Source: Eimeria necatrix
Lineage: Eukaryota > Apicomplexa > Conoidasida > Eucoccidiorida > Eimeriidae
DNA: 22,500 bases
Assembly (NCBI RefSeq): GCF_000499385.1
Contig: NW_013655300.1
Location: forward strand, 1-22,500
Reading direction: 5' to 3'
Shown here: one piece after another, positions 1 through 13,384 of the stretch
How positions within the stretch are numbered: position 1 is the stretch's first letter
How the letters are laid out: the number at the start of each line of letters is the position of its first letter
Position numbers and translations under genes: made by a program
The notes under the pieces: generated by a model
What the model was told of the DNA's origin: nothing
Database searches by the model: none
Seen by the model: only the letters and a program-made list of their open reading frames with translations

Positions 1-70
1 GCCCCCGGGGGCCCCCAGGGGCCCCCAGGGGCCCCCAGGGGCCCCCAGGGGCCCCCAGGGGCCCCCAGGG
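1..70 (+). repeat. 10-bp G/C minisatellite (gcccccaggg), seven units
   Basis: Seven head-to-tail 10-bp units; the first differs by one base and the others are identical. The same G4-5C5 motif recurs in multiples of three inside exons (about 640-735, 2850-2940, 3705-3945), but here the period is 10. Confidence 0.9.
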
Positions 71-105
71 CCCCTTTTCGCATATTTGGGCGAAGGGGAT
101 TTTGT
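1..105 (+). CDS. exon (partial) of giant Cys-rich protein: decapeptide GPP-type repeat
   Basis: Reading codons from position 3, this stretch is open. The 10-bp tandem unit encodes a ten-residue period (GPPGAPRGPQ type), then SHIWAKGIL. A GTGAGA donor at 106 leaves one base (T), which joins the GC at 289-290 to make a Cys codon, so the frame fits the next exon exactly. The alternative is that the GC-rich repeat is purely intronic or upstream DNA. The call depends on the good donor and matched phase. Confidence 0.4.
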
Positions 106-505
106 GTGAGAAGAGCTGCTGCAGCGAATTGCTGCAGCTGCTTTGAGTGTCACCTTTTGCTGCTAATTTTCTAATTTTTTCATTTTTTTTCGTATTTTTG
201 CATTTTTTTATATTTTTTTAATATTTTTTTGAATTTATGTTCAATTAATTGATTTAACTTCGCCTTTATTCCTCTGCTGCTGCTGCAGGCACCTGCACCT
301 TCCCCGGAACTGCCCGCGCGGGAGAGTCTTGTTTTTCTTCTTCTTTTCTTTGCCGCAAAGGCCTTCTCTGCAGCTCCAGTTCCCGCCGCTGCTTCGCCCC
401 CCCCAAGGGCCTCGGGGACCCCTGCGACCCCACAGACAGCAGCAGCAGCAGCAGCTGCGGGCTCTTGACCTGTGCCCTCGTGGAGGCCCCACACCCCGCG
501 GGGCC

Positions 506-561
<56 letters not shown>

Positions 562-875
562 GTTACCCGCAGCAGCGGGGGCTCCAGCAGCCTCCAGACG
601 CTGGCCCGGCGGCCGCCGCGGGGCGCCCCCGTGCGCTCCAGGGGGCCCCCCTGGGGGCCCCCCTGGGGGGCCCCCTGGGGGCCCCCCTGGGGGGACCCCT
701 GGGGGGCCCCCTGGGGGGCCCCCTGGGGGCCCCGGGGCCCCAGTATGTCTGCACTCTGCCAGAGGGCCTCGAGGGAGACCCCTGCGGGGGCCCCTACCGC
801 TGCCGCGAGGGCTGCGGGTCTTGTGTGAGGGGCCACTGCCAGTCTTACTTGGCTGTGGTGCCCAGCAGCACTGAC

Positions 876-919
<44 letters not shown>

Positions 920-1542
920 GGCGGCGGCGGCGGCGACGGCAACTGCCAGCAACAACGCAGCTGCTGCTGCTCCCAGACAACTCCAGCCGCTGCAGCACAA
1001 AGCGCATCCGGAGCAGCAAGAGCAGCAGCTGCAGCAGCAGCAGCAGCAGCTGCAGCAGCAGCAGCAGCTGCTGCTGCTGCCTGAGCAGCAAGTGCCCAGC
1101 ATGGACGTTACGCAGTGGAAAGAGACAGCGCTGCAGCTGCTGAAGGAGCTGCGAGCAGCAGAGGCCTCAGCAGCAGCAGCAGAAGCCGCCGAGGACAGTG
1201 CCCCCGCGGGGGGCCCCCTGGGGGGCCCCCTGAGCAGCGAGGCCGTGCGGGAACTGCGGCTGGGGGCCCTGGGCCCCGAAGAGGCCCTTGCTGCTTCGCT
1301 GGCGGGGGCCCCCATTGCCTCTTTGGGCCTGGGGAAGGGGGGGGCCCGGGGGGCCCCCCTGTGGCCCGCGCATGCACTGAGTTACTGCTTCCCCCCCCCC
1401 GAAAGGGCCCCCCTGGGGGCCCCCTGGGCCTCTTCCTTCTGCATCCCCCGGTACCCTTCTCCGCGGGTCTCTGGGGGGCCCCCCCGGCGGCGCCGCTGCG
1501 GCGTCCGCTGCAGACAGGCCTGGAGGAGGGCCCCGGACGCCT

Positions 1543-1587
<45 letters not shown>

Positions 1588-1654
1588 GGTGGGGGATGGA
1601 CGGGCTGGAGTTCCTCTTGCCGCCAGTGGCAGACGATTTCAGGGACGACCTCTT

Positions 1655-1689
<35 letters not shown>

Positions 1690-1936
1690 TGCAGCAACAT
1701 GAGCAGCAGCAGCAGCAGCAGCAGCACGGCAAGGCCTCCACAACGACAGCCAGTGCAGACACAGCGGCGCATGGGGCAGCTGCGCCCCCCAGCAGCAAAG
1801 GCGCAGCAGCAGGAGCTCTTGAGGGGCAGCTGCAGCAGCAGCAGCTGCTGCTGCAGCAGCCTGGGGTCCAGGGGCCGCCTTTTGGGGCCCCCAGCCAAAA
1901 CCCAATGCAGTCCCCTTCCCTAAACCAGCCACTCAT

Positions 1937-1974
<38 letters not shown>

Positions 1975-2137
1975 GACCCATGCTGCAGCAGCCTCATGTG
2001 CTGCTCCAGCAAACAGGGCCGCAACAAACACCGCAGCAGCAGCAGCACGAGCACCACCACAAGCTGCTGCAGCGCACTCCGGAGCAGCAGCAGGTGCTGC
2101 CACAGGGGCCGCCGCCGCCGCCGTCGCCGCCGCCGCC

Positions 2138-2177
<40 letters not shown>

Positions 2178-2470
2178 CTGCCAGTGCAGTTACATCCTGC
2201 ACAGCAGCAGCCACTGCCTCCGCAGGCGAGACCGCAGCAAGCGCCGCAGCAGCCGCATGAAGCGCAGATGTTGCTGCAGCAGCAAGAAGGACCTGCAGCA
2301 CAGCAAATGGACGAAATGCAGCAGCAGCAGCAGCAGCAGCTGCTGCAGCAGCAGCAACAGCAACACGATGGGGCTGTCCTTGTCCACGGGGTGGCTGAAC
2401 AGCAAAAGGCGCTTCCAAGAGGACAAGGAAAAACGCAAGAGGTGCCGCACTTGCCCCCGCAGCTGCAGCT

Positions 2471-2508
<38 letters not shown>

Positions 2509-2622
2509 TTGAGGCCAACTTCAGCGAAGAAGCCTTGGTGGAAGAAATGGCCCCAAAGAGGGCCCCTGAGGCCAGCACAGCAGCAGCAGCAGCGGCTGAA
2601 GAAGCTGAGCCTGAAATGGACA

Positions 2623-2655
<33 letters not shown>

Positions 2656-3096
2656 TGCAGCAGCAGCAGCAGCACGTTGTGGGGGAGCCGTTGCTGCCGG
2701 AAGAGGCAGCAGGTGTGGGGTTTAATGCTTTTGAAGAAGCCTTTGAAGCAGCAGCAGCTGCCTATACACCTCAGCACCCAGAAGATGCAGCAACATGGGA
2801 AGGGGCCCCTCTTGGGGGCCCCCCTGAGGCCATTCAGGCGCTGGGGGGGGGCCCCCCTGAGAGGACCCTGGGGGGCCCCCCTGGGGGCCCCCCCGGGGGC
2901 CCCCCCGGGGGCCCCTTTGGGGGCCCCCAGGGGGGCCCCCTTGAGCCTCTGCCCCCAGAAGCTGAGGCCCTGGGGCCCCAACTAAAAGGGTTTGGTTTGG
3001 GGGCCCCTGGGGAGGAGCTGAGTTCAGGTGTACAGGCAGCTGGTTCGGGTGTACAGGCAGCTGCGTGGGGTGTACAGACACCTGGCGAAGCTGCGG

Positions 3097-3133
<37 letters not shown>

Positions 3134-3447
3134 TTGGGGGCCCCCCGAGTGGGATTTAAATGAAAACAAAAGGGGTCCAGCAGCAGCGCAGAGCTGGGAA
3201 GGGGGGCCCCCTCCCTCGGAAGGGGCCCCCTGGGTCCTTGAAAACCCCCCGAACCCGGCGGGGGGGCCCCTCGGGGGGCCCCCAGAGGACCTGTGGGGCC
3301 CCCTTGCTGCAGGCAGCAGCTTTGCTGCTGCTGCTGCTGCTGCTGGGGCCTCTACAGAAATGGAAAGTGAAGGGAGAAGCACTTTCGAGGAAACAGAAGA
3401 CTCAGATGAAGAAGACGACTGGCGGGGGGGGTTCTTGCCCTCGCCCC

Positions 3448-3491
<44 letters not shown>

Positions 3492-3630
3492 GACGGCAGC
3501 AGCGGCGTTGACAAGAGAGGTTCGGGGCAGAGCAGCAGCGCAGCAGCAGCAGACGAAAAGGAGAAGCAGCGCAGCTCCGCTGGGCAAAACGAAGTGCTGC
3601 CTGAAGAAGGGGCCTCAGTTCTGCAGAGCC

Positions 3631-3666
<36 letters not shown>

Positions 3667-4085
3667 AGAAGCAGTTGCAGCCAAGACGGCCTGGTGAGGG
3701 GCCCCCTGGGGGCCCCACATGGGGGCCCCCAGCCGTGCCCTCAAGCGGGTCCCTCCCCGAGGGGCCCCCAGAGGGGCCCCCAGGGGCGCTCCCAGGGGGG
3801 CCCCCAGAGGGGCTCCCAGGGGGGCCCCCAGAGGGGCCCCCCGAGGGGCCCCCAGGGGCGCTCCCAGGGGGGCCCCCAGAGGGGCCCCCAGGGGGGCCCC
3901 CCGAGGGGCCCCCCGAGGGGCCCCCCGAGGGGCCCCCTGGGGGCATGCTGCCAGGGCCTTGGGTTAAGGACTCTGAGAGGAGTTATGGGGGGGAGAGTGA
4001 AGCAGCAGAAGCAGCAGAGGGCGGGTCAGCAGCAGCAGCGTGGGCGTCGCCTGCTGCAGCAGCAGCGGAGGCCCCCGCACCCGCT

Positions 4086-4131
<46 letters not shown>

Positions 4132-4260
4132 ACGAAGCAGACGCAGCAGCTGACAGAGGCTTCGGAATGCTGCCTTCTGCCTTCCCCTCGGAGGAGACAG
4201 ACGCAGATGATGAGTGGGAAGACTCTGATGATGATTCCGAGACTCCAGTGCTTCGCCGTT

Positions 4261-4304
<44 letters not shown>

Positions 4305-4678
4305 GGGGAAGAAGGGCCTGCAGCAGCAGCAGGGGCGGGGTTACTGGCAGGCGGCAGAGAGGAGGAAGCAGCAGCTGCCTTTTTGTCTCCTCAGCCGCAG
4401 CGGCAGCAGCAAAAGGGCACTGCAGCAAACCAGCTGCCTGCTGCTGTGGGGCCAGGGGACTGGGCCGCCCCCACAATGCAGCAGCAGCAGCAGCAGCAAA
4501 CAGAGGCAGAGGGCGATGACCCAGCAGCAGCAGCAGCAGCAGCAGCAGAAACTGCTGCTGCGCTTGCTGCTGGAGGGCCTGGTGAGCGCGAGGAGCAGCA
4601 GCTGGCTGGCAGCAGCAAAGCAGGAGAAGCAGCAGCAGAGGCAGAGGGACCAGGCAGCGCTGCTGCTGCCGACCGCTA

Positions 4679-4711
<33 letters not shown>

Positions 4712-5106
4712 ATCTACGCCTGCGGAGGCCCCCAGGCAGAATCAAGAAACAGAAGATTTTGCTGCAGCAGCAGCGGCAGACACAGAAGCTGCAGCAGCAG
4801 CAACTGCAGCAACTGCAGCAACTGCAGCAGCGCCACAACAGACACCGGCGCCTCCGTTTTCATCTGATTCAGCTGAATTAGCTACAGCTGGAGGCGAAGA
4901 AAGGCTAACAGCAGAAGCAGCAGCAGCAGCAGCGGAAGCAGCAGCAGCAGAAGCAGCAGCAGCAGAAGCAGCAGCAGAAGGAAGGGAGCCGCGAGCCTCT
5001 TTAGGGAGCCAGTCCGAGGCAGCAGCAGCAGCTGAAGAAGACACTGCAGCTGCTGATGCTGCACACGGAGAGATAAGAGGGTCCCCACAAGACCTAGCAG
5101 CAGACG

Positions 5107-5141
<35 letters not shown>

Positions 5142-5450
5142 AGAGCAGCAGCAGCAGCAGCAGCGGCAGAAGCAGTGGAGGGCAACGCTGCACGGGCCCG
5201 ATTCGATTCGCCGCGGTCTCGGCCGGGGCAGCAGCAGCAGACGCCTTCAGCTGCTGCTGCGCGTCCTGCAGCAGCTGTGGAGGCCTCAGCAGCAGCAGCA
5301 GCAGCAGCAGCACTGGAAGGTGCAGCAGCGCCGCCACCGGCAGAGGCAGCAACAGCAGCACCAGCGTCGCCGTCAGCGGCAGCAGCAGCTGCTGCTGCTA
5401 CTGCTGCTAGAGCACAAAGGACTGGTGCTGCTGACCCAGGTCGAAGGCCT

Positions 5451-5488
<38 letters not shown>

Positions 5489-5607
5489 GCCCCAGGGGCC
5501 CAGCAGCAGAAGCAGCAGCAACCTGCAGCCAGTGCGGCGGCGGGGCCGAACGCCTTTGAGGGGAGAGGCCCCCGGGACTTTGGGAGCTGCTGGAGGCTCT
5601 GGAAATC

Positions 5608-5653
<46 letters not shown>

Positions 5654-5747
5654 CGAAGAACTAGAAGTGCTGGAAGAAGGAGAGTGGGTGCCCTGGGATG
5701 AGTCCTGGGGGGACGACGTCGAGTGGATAGATGAAGATGAAACAACC

Positions 5748-5792
<45 letters not shown>

Positions 5793-6806
5793 TCTAGAGA
5801 TGGCGTGAGTGGGGGCGCTGCGCCAGGGAGCACCGGCTCTGCCAGTGCAGCAGCAGCAGCAGCAGCAGCTGCTGCTGCTGCAGGGGGCTCCGCAGCGCAG
5901 CAACCAGGAGCTCTGAGCAGCGGTGGCTCGAATAGCCCCAACTGGGGGCAGCAGCAGCAGCAGCTGCAGCAGCAGCAGCAGCAGTTTCAGCAGCTACAGC
6001 AAATGCAACCGCAGTTCCAGCAGCAGCACGCACAGCACCAGCAGCAGGCCCTGGGGGAGCAGCAGCAGGGTCGGACGCAACAGCAGCAAACCCTCAATCA
6101 GCAGCAGCAGCAGCAGCAGCAGCTGCAGCAGCAGCAAGATGACTTCAGCTGCGACCTGCTGAGTGCTGCTCGGGGCGAGTGCAGCTCTCCCTTCGCCTCC
6201 CAGCAGGCGCGGCACCAGCTGTATCAGCAGCAGCAGCAGCAGCTGCTGCAGCAGCAGCAGCAGCAGCAGCAGCTGCTGCTCGGCCCCCACAGCAGCTATG
6301 CCTCCAGCTTCCAGCCACTGCAAAGTGGAATGGGCCCTAGAGGAGTTGCTGGCTGCGACAGCACTTGCTGCAGAGAAGTAAGGCCAATGCAGAAGCGCCA
6401 CAGAGCTGCAGCAGCAGCTGCTGCTGCTTGTTGGGCTGCTGCTGCTTCTTGTGCTGCATGTGCTGCTGCTGCTGCTGCTGCTGCTGTTATTGCTGCTGTT
6501 GCTGTTGCTGCTGTTGCTGCTGCTATTGCTGCTGCTGGCGTTGCTGCTGCGATGCTGTTGCTGCTGCTGCTGCTGCTGGTGTTGTCGCTGCGGTGCTGCT
6601 GCTGCAGCTGCTGTTGCTGCTGTTGCTGCTGCCGTGCCGTTGCTGCTGCTGCTGTTGCCGCTGCGGCACCGCAGCTGTTGCTGCTGTTGCTGCTGCTGCT
6701 GCTTCGGTGCTGCTCCTGCATGCTTCGCAGCCCCCCAAATGTGTTCATAGAGCAGCCCTGCAGTATCCTCCTTCGTGGCGGGCAGCGCAGCTTCCTCATG
6801 CCAAAG

Positions 6807-6863
<57 letters not shown>

Positions 6864-7209
6864 AGGGCTACTACTGCTCGCTCACTGCTGGGGGCTGCAC
6901 TCCCCAGAGGCGGCTGGGCGAGGCTTGCGAAGGCACAGCAGAGCTGGAGTGTCGCTGGGGGGCTATTTGTCTCTCTGGGCTTTGCAGGCCCCCCTTTTCT
7001 GTGTTGCCTGCTGCTGCTGCTGCTGCTGCTGCTGCAGCAAGCGGCGCCCCCGCAGCAGAAGAAGCGGCAGCAGCAGAGCCCGCAGCAGCAGCAGCAGCAG
7101 CAGCAGCGGCCAGTGGCCCCGTGACCATTGGTCCTGCAGTATCGCCCCTGCACGTGTGCGTCCCCTGGAGCCGGCCGGTGCTGCTGGGGCTGTCCTCTGC
7201 TGCTGCCCC

Positions 7210-7245
<36 letters not shown>

Positions 7246-7452
7246 CGGGGCGCTGCTGCAGGTGGCCTGCGAAGCGCTGGAGGGCCAGCCCTGCACCCAA
7301 GACGCGCAGTGCTGGGGCTTTGCTGCTCCTCTGGGCTTCTGCGAAGCTGCTGCTGCTCGCTGCAGAGCAGCAGCATATCCCGTGTGTCTGCCGCTGCTGC
7401 AGAAGCTGCTGTGGCTGCAGCTGGAGGCCTTCGCGCGCTCCGTGGAGGCCCT

Positions 7453-7500
<48 letters not shown>

Positions 7501-7723
7501 GCTCGAAGCCTTGGTGCAGCAGCAGGCCCAGGCCTTCCTCTTCGCCAACATCCCCCAACCCACGGACTTCGAAACGGGGGCCCCCAGGGGCCCCTGGGGG
7601 CCCCTCGGAGTTAACCCCGGAGACCCTTTTTCTCCTGCTGCTCTTCGCCGCGCAGCTGCGGGCCAGCAGGTGGGTTTGCTGCAGGCGGCCTTCTTGTGCT
7701 GCTTGAAGTACAAAGAGGGGGGC

Positions 7724-7783
<60 letters not shown>

Positions 7784-7888
7784 GCGCTGCTGCAGATGGT
7801 TGACCTCGAGGAAGTTACGGAAGGGAAGGAGTGGGGCATCCCCTGGGTGCCCAGCCCGCCCGCGCTCGCAGACGAGCCAGAGGCGCCG

Positions 7889-7923
<35 letters not shown>

Positions 7924-8205
7924 GCAGGAGCAACAGCCGCAGCAGCAGCAGCTGCTGCAGCAGCAGCTGCAGCAGCAACAGCAGCACCAACAACAGCAGC
8001 AGCTGCTCTTGCTGCAGCAGCAGCAGCAGCAGCTCCTTCTGCAGCAGCAGCAACAGCAGCAGCTGCTGCACCAGCAGCCAGCCCTCCAAAATCCTGCTGC
8101 TGCTCCCCAGCCATGGCGAACTGGCCCTTCCGCTTCTTCTGCTGCACTTCCCGTCCGCCGGCTGCAGCAGCAGCTCCCCGACGCGCCGCAGCAGCACGAC
8201 GAGCC

Positions 8206-8241
<36 letters not shown>

Positions 8242-8973
8242 GGAAGACGAGCAGCAGCAGCAGCCCGCGCAGGAGCAGCAGCAGCAGCATCAGCAGCAGG
8301 AACAGCAGCAGCAGCAGCAGCCGTCGCTGCTGGTGGACTCCGTGGCCGCTGCTGCCAAGGGCCCCCGGGGCTTCGGAGAAGGCGGAAGTGCCTTCAGCAA
8401 GCTGCAGTGCAACTTAGCTGCTGTTGAGTTGCTGCTGTCTTCCTTAGCAGCAGATTTCGTGCTGCAGCTGCGCCCCACAGGGCTGAACAGGGGGGCTGTG
8501 CTGCTGGGCGCAGACGGCCTGGACGCGGTATTCGACGCTGCTGCAGCAGCGCAGCAGCAGCAGCAGCAGCAGCTGCAGCAGCAGCAGCAGCCGGCGCTTC
8601 TCGAGACCCAAACGCTCCTGCGGCTGCAGCACGAAGAACAACAGAGGCAGCAGCAGCTGCTCATGCAGCAGTATGCGCTCAGCAGCGCCCAGAGGCAGCA
8701 AGACATGCAGCAGCAGCAGCAGCAGCAGCAGCGGTTTGGGGCAGACACGCAGGCGCAGCAAGGCGCAGCAGCAGGCGGCCTCCTTGCAAATCCTGCTGCA
8801 GCAGCAGCAGCAGCAGCAGCCTTTCAGCCAGCCGCGGCCCCGACCATCGATGCAGCCACTGCCGCAGAGCAGCAGTTGTTGCTGCAGCAGCAGCTGCTGC
8901 TGCAGCAGCACCAACAGGCCAACTCTTTTCCCCCAACTGCCGGCAGTCCCCAGCAGCAGCTGGCAGAGCCCCT

Positions 8974-9013
<40 letters not shown>

Positions 9014-9112
9014 GCACCGGCAATGCAGCAGCTTAGGCCCTCTCAAACAGGGCCTGATATTGTGCGCAGCGGCGCAGGGCTAGGCAGTTTGCCGCCAGCA
9101 GCAGCAGGAACT

Positions 9113-9158
<46 letters not shown>

Positions 9159-10468
9159 TGCAGCAGTGGTCCTCTCGAAACGCTTCTGCTGTCCTGAGAG
9201 ACACTGAAGCTGAGGCGCTGGGCGACGGCCTGCTGCCAGCTGCTGCAGCAAACCAGCCGAGAGCTGCAGCAGCAGCAAAGCGCAGCACAGCAGAGACTGA
9301 GGCAGAGGATGCAGAGGAAGAAGAGCCAGCAGCAGCACCTGCTGCAGCAGCAGCAGCAACTGCAGCAACAGCAGCAGCCGAAAGGCGTCGCCAGCCATCT
9401 GCTGCTCCTGCTGCTTCAGGCCGCGCGGCCCATTATTCCCCAAATCAGGTAGCCCCAGCTGCTGCTGCTGCAGCTCCTGCTGCTGCTGCAGCTCCTGCTG
9501 CTGCTGCAGCACCGACCACTAGGAGAAGCCGAGAGCCAGCAGCAAATGAGAACTCCTGGCAACGGAGGGCCCCAGAAGCAGCAGCAGCAGGCAGCAGAAT
9601 GGCAGCAGCAGAAGGGCCTTTGCTTCCAGAGTTTGAGGACCAAGATGAGGCTTCAGTGGCTCAGCAGCGCCGCAGTCGAACACGGCAGCAGCAGCAGCAG
9701 CAGCTGCTGCAGCAGCAGCAGCAGCAGCTGCAGCAGCAGCTGCAGCAGCGGCAGTCCAGCAATCGGCAGCAGCAGCGGCGGGTAGCTGCCAGCACCCAAA
9801 ATGGCCGCGCCTCCGCCAGCAGCAGCAGCAGCGAAAGTGCTGCGCAGCTCTCTCGTCGCGAGCGTCTGCAGCAGCAGCAGCAGCAGCAGCAAACCAGGCA
9901 AGCAACGGCGCAGAGCGGGCGTCGGCAGGACCTGCAGCAGCAGCAGCAGCAGCAGCAGCTGTTGCAGCAGCAGCAGCAGCGGCAGCAGCAGCTCTTGCAG
10001 CAGCAGCAGCGGCAGCAGCAGCTGTTGCGCCAGCAGCAGCAGCAGCAGCTGTTGCAGCTGCAGCAGCAGCGGCAGCAGCAGCAGCAGCAGTGGCAGCAGC
10101 AGCGGCAGGAGCGTGCGCACCAGCGGACTGCTCTGCCTGCTCCTGGAGCCCCAGCTTCCCCAGCAGCAGCAGCAGCAGCACGAGCAGCAGCAGCAGCAGC
10201 AGCACCAGCAGCACCAGCAACAATAACAATAAGTGCAACAGGGGCGATTCACCACCCGGCTATGCAGCAGCAGCATCCCTACAGCAGCAGCCTAGCTGTG
10301 GGGCCGCAGCAGCAGGCGCTGCTGCTGCTGCAGCCCCACCCTCACCTGCAGCAGCAGCAGCAGCAGCAGCAGCAGCACTACGTCATCACTGCAGCGCCGC
10401 AAATGTACGCCCTGCAGGCCAGCAGCCCCCCTGCTGTTTGGCAGCAGCGAAGGGCCCAGACGCAGCCA

Positions 10469-10503
<35 letters not shown>

Positions 10504-10598
10504 AGCCCCTGGAGGCCCCCCTGGATTCGTTTCGGAGGAGGGGGGGGCCCCTGGAGCTGCTGCTGCTGAGCCCGACTCTGCTGCTGCTGCTGCACCCG

Positions 10599-10633
<35 letters not shown>

Positions 10634-10889
10634 CGGCGCCGCCTCGCAGAGCAAGAAGGCGAAAGCGCAGCAGCAGACTCGCCAGTCGTGCTGCTGGTAA
10701 GAGTGAAAGCAGCAGCAAACCAAGTAAGCAGCAAAGCAGCAAGCAGCAGAAAGAAGCAGCAGCAGCTGAGCAGCAAATAGTTCTAAAGGCAGTCAAAAGG
10801 GCCCCCACAGACAAACAGCAACTGGAGGCCCTTCCGCATGTCCTTAGGGGGCCCCTAGAGGGGCTGCAGCAGCAGCAGCAGCGGCAGCA

Positions 10890-10921
<32 letters not shown>

Positions 10922-11068
10922 GCCCGGGCGCAGCTGCGCTTTGTCTGGACTGCTGCAGCACGAGTTGCTGCTGCCTGCATGCGACGGGGGCCCCAGGGGC
11001 CCCTCTTTCTGTGGGGCCCCACAGGGTGCAGCAGCAGGACAGGGGGACACGAAAGCTTCTGAATCTTG

Positions 11069-11115
<47 letters not shown>

Positions 11116-11423
11116 GCTGCGTTGTGCTGTGCTGCGCACGCTGCTGCTGCGCGTGCCGCTTCAGCTGCTGCTGCAGGACCCGCAGCAGCAGCAGTTCTTC
11201 CGGACAGGACTCTTGACGGTGCTGCAGCAGCAAGCAGCATGGAGGGCCCCCTTTGACTCTGTGGCAGTGCAGCTGCTGCAGCTCAGCGCAGCAAAAGACA
11301 AATTGAATTTAATTCTTGCTGCTGCAGCAGACAGCAGCAGCAGCGCAGCAGCTCACAGGGTCACCTGCGCCCTTGCCGAGGCCCTTGCTGCTCCTCCAGT
11401 CCACGCAATGTTTAGTGAGCTCA

Positions 11424-11461
<38 letters not shown>

Positions 11462-11683
11462 CTGCTGCTGCTGCCGCTGCTGCTGCTGTTGTGTCTGTCG
11501 CTGTCGCAGCTGCAGCAGCAGCGCAGTTGTTCGCTGCTGCGATGGCGGTGCTGCTTGGCACGGCGCTGCTGCAGCTCTTGCTGCTGCTGCTGCTGCTGCT
11601 GCTGCCAATGAATGCTCCGTGCAGCATCGCCGCAACTTAGCTGCTGCTGCTGCCGGCGCTGCTGCTGCTGTAAGCGCGCGCAC

Positions 11684-11722
<39 letters not shown>

Positions 11723-11960
11723 AGAGGCGTGGGGCGCCAGCGGCCCCGTGGAAATCTACGGGGCCCCCGAAGTTGGCAGCTGCTTGTGGGCCCCCAAGAG
11801 GGGCCCCCTGGAGTGGCTGCTGCTGGAAGTGACTCCGCAGCTAAGTTCTTTAGAAGAAGAGTTTGCTGCTGCAGCACAAGACGTTTACCTGCGCATGCAC
11901 CTCGAGGGGCTGCAGCTGCAGCAGTGGGGCCAGACCCTGCGGGCCCTGACGCGCTGGCTC

Positions 11961-12010
<50 letters not shown>

Positions 12011-12322
12011 GCAGCAGCAGCAGGAGCTGCAGGACTTGCTCGCGGAGCTGCTGTCGCTCTTCGGAGCAGCAGAGTCCCGCAAGCTGCTGCAGGAGGTCTC
12101 GAAGGCGGGGGCCCCCGTGGCGCGGCCGTCCGTGCTGCTGCTGCTGCTGCTGCAGCTGCAGCAGATGATGCAGCAGCAAGACCCCGCCCCAGGGGCCCCC
12201 ACCTACAAAATGGCAGCAGCAGCAGCAGCAAAACTCTCCCCGCTGCTGCTGCGCGCCACTCAACGCAGCCTCCAAAGGGCCCTTCCCCAGGCGGTCAGCC
12301 CCCAGGGCTGCTGCAACTCTTC

Positions 12323-12395
<73 letters not shown>

Positions 12396-12809
12396 CTGTT
12401 TGCACGGGTTTGGGTTAACTTGCGGTGCCTGCAGGGGCCCTTGGAGGTGGTGGGTTTGCATGCGACAGAAACCTCGCTGTTCGTCAGCCTGCTGGTCAGC
12501 TAAACACTAAACCCTAAACCCTAAACCCTAAACCCTAAACCCTAAACCCTAAGCCCTAAACCCTAAACCCTAAATCCTAAACCCTAAATCCTAAACCCTA
12601 AACCCTCGTTCTTTCTTGAGTGCCTGCGTTTCTTTTGCTGCTGCTGCTGCAGGGGGGGCCGTCGCTGGAAGCTGAGGTGTACAGACACCTCAGCGCCACC
12701 CAAGCAGCTTTTGCTGCTGCTCAGCCAGACATTGATTTGCTGCTGCCTCCCACTTCTTTCTTTTCTTGTTTGCTGCCCAACGAGCTCCAAGTCCTCCCAG
12801 GCTGTAACC

Positions 12810-12860
<51 letters not shown>

Positions 12861-13222
12861 TTCCTGCTGCTGCTGTTGCTGCTGCTGCTGCGGCTGCTTT
12901 TGTTCCTGCTGCTGCTGCTGCTGCTGCGGCTGTTCTTGTTCCTGCTGCTGCTGTTGCTGCTGCAGCTCGCTGTTCTGAAGCCAGTTCTGTTTGCCGCGTC
13001 GCTGCAGCTCCAGCAGCTGCAACAGCAGCAGCAGATGCAGCAGCAGCAGCAGCAGCTGCTGCTGCTGCTGCTGCAGTGCATCTGTGTCCTTAATGCAGAA
13101 CTAATTAGAGCCTGTTATGGTTTTGCTGCAGACACAACAGCAGCAGATGAAAGCTTAGCAGAACCTGCCAGCCCCCAAGTCATTCACTTTCTCTTCAACA
13201 AGCAGCTGCTGCTCAACTCCTT

Positions 13223-13275
<53 letters not shown>

Positions 13276-13336
13276 TTGAATACGACGACCGGCGCGACGC
13301 CCCCGACCGGCAGCAGCAGCAGCAGCAGCCCGACCC

Positions 13337-13384
<48 letters not shown>

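Noticed and set aside
7727..7780. CRISPR-like array
   Set aside because: Plain CAG microsatellite; no spacers, and the genome is eukaryotic.
6296..8290. Long minus-strand open frame of poly-Leu/Gln sequence
   Set aside because: It is antisense to the giant gene. CAG/CTG repeats contain no stop in any frame, so long open frames arise on both strands, and its protein is almost all repeat-derived.
9519..10276. Minus-strand Ala/Leu-rich open frames
   Set aside because: Shadows of the plus-strand Gln-rich exon; no non-repetitive islands.
12294..12434. Apparent poly-Cys protein segment of about 24 residues
   Set aside because: Explained by a CTG tract in a phase-0 intron; poly-Cys of this length is implausible.
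12502..12606. Chromosome-end telomere
   Set aside because: The repeats are short, degenerate and flanked on both sides by coding-like sequence, so they are interstitial.
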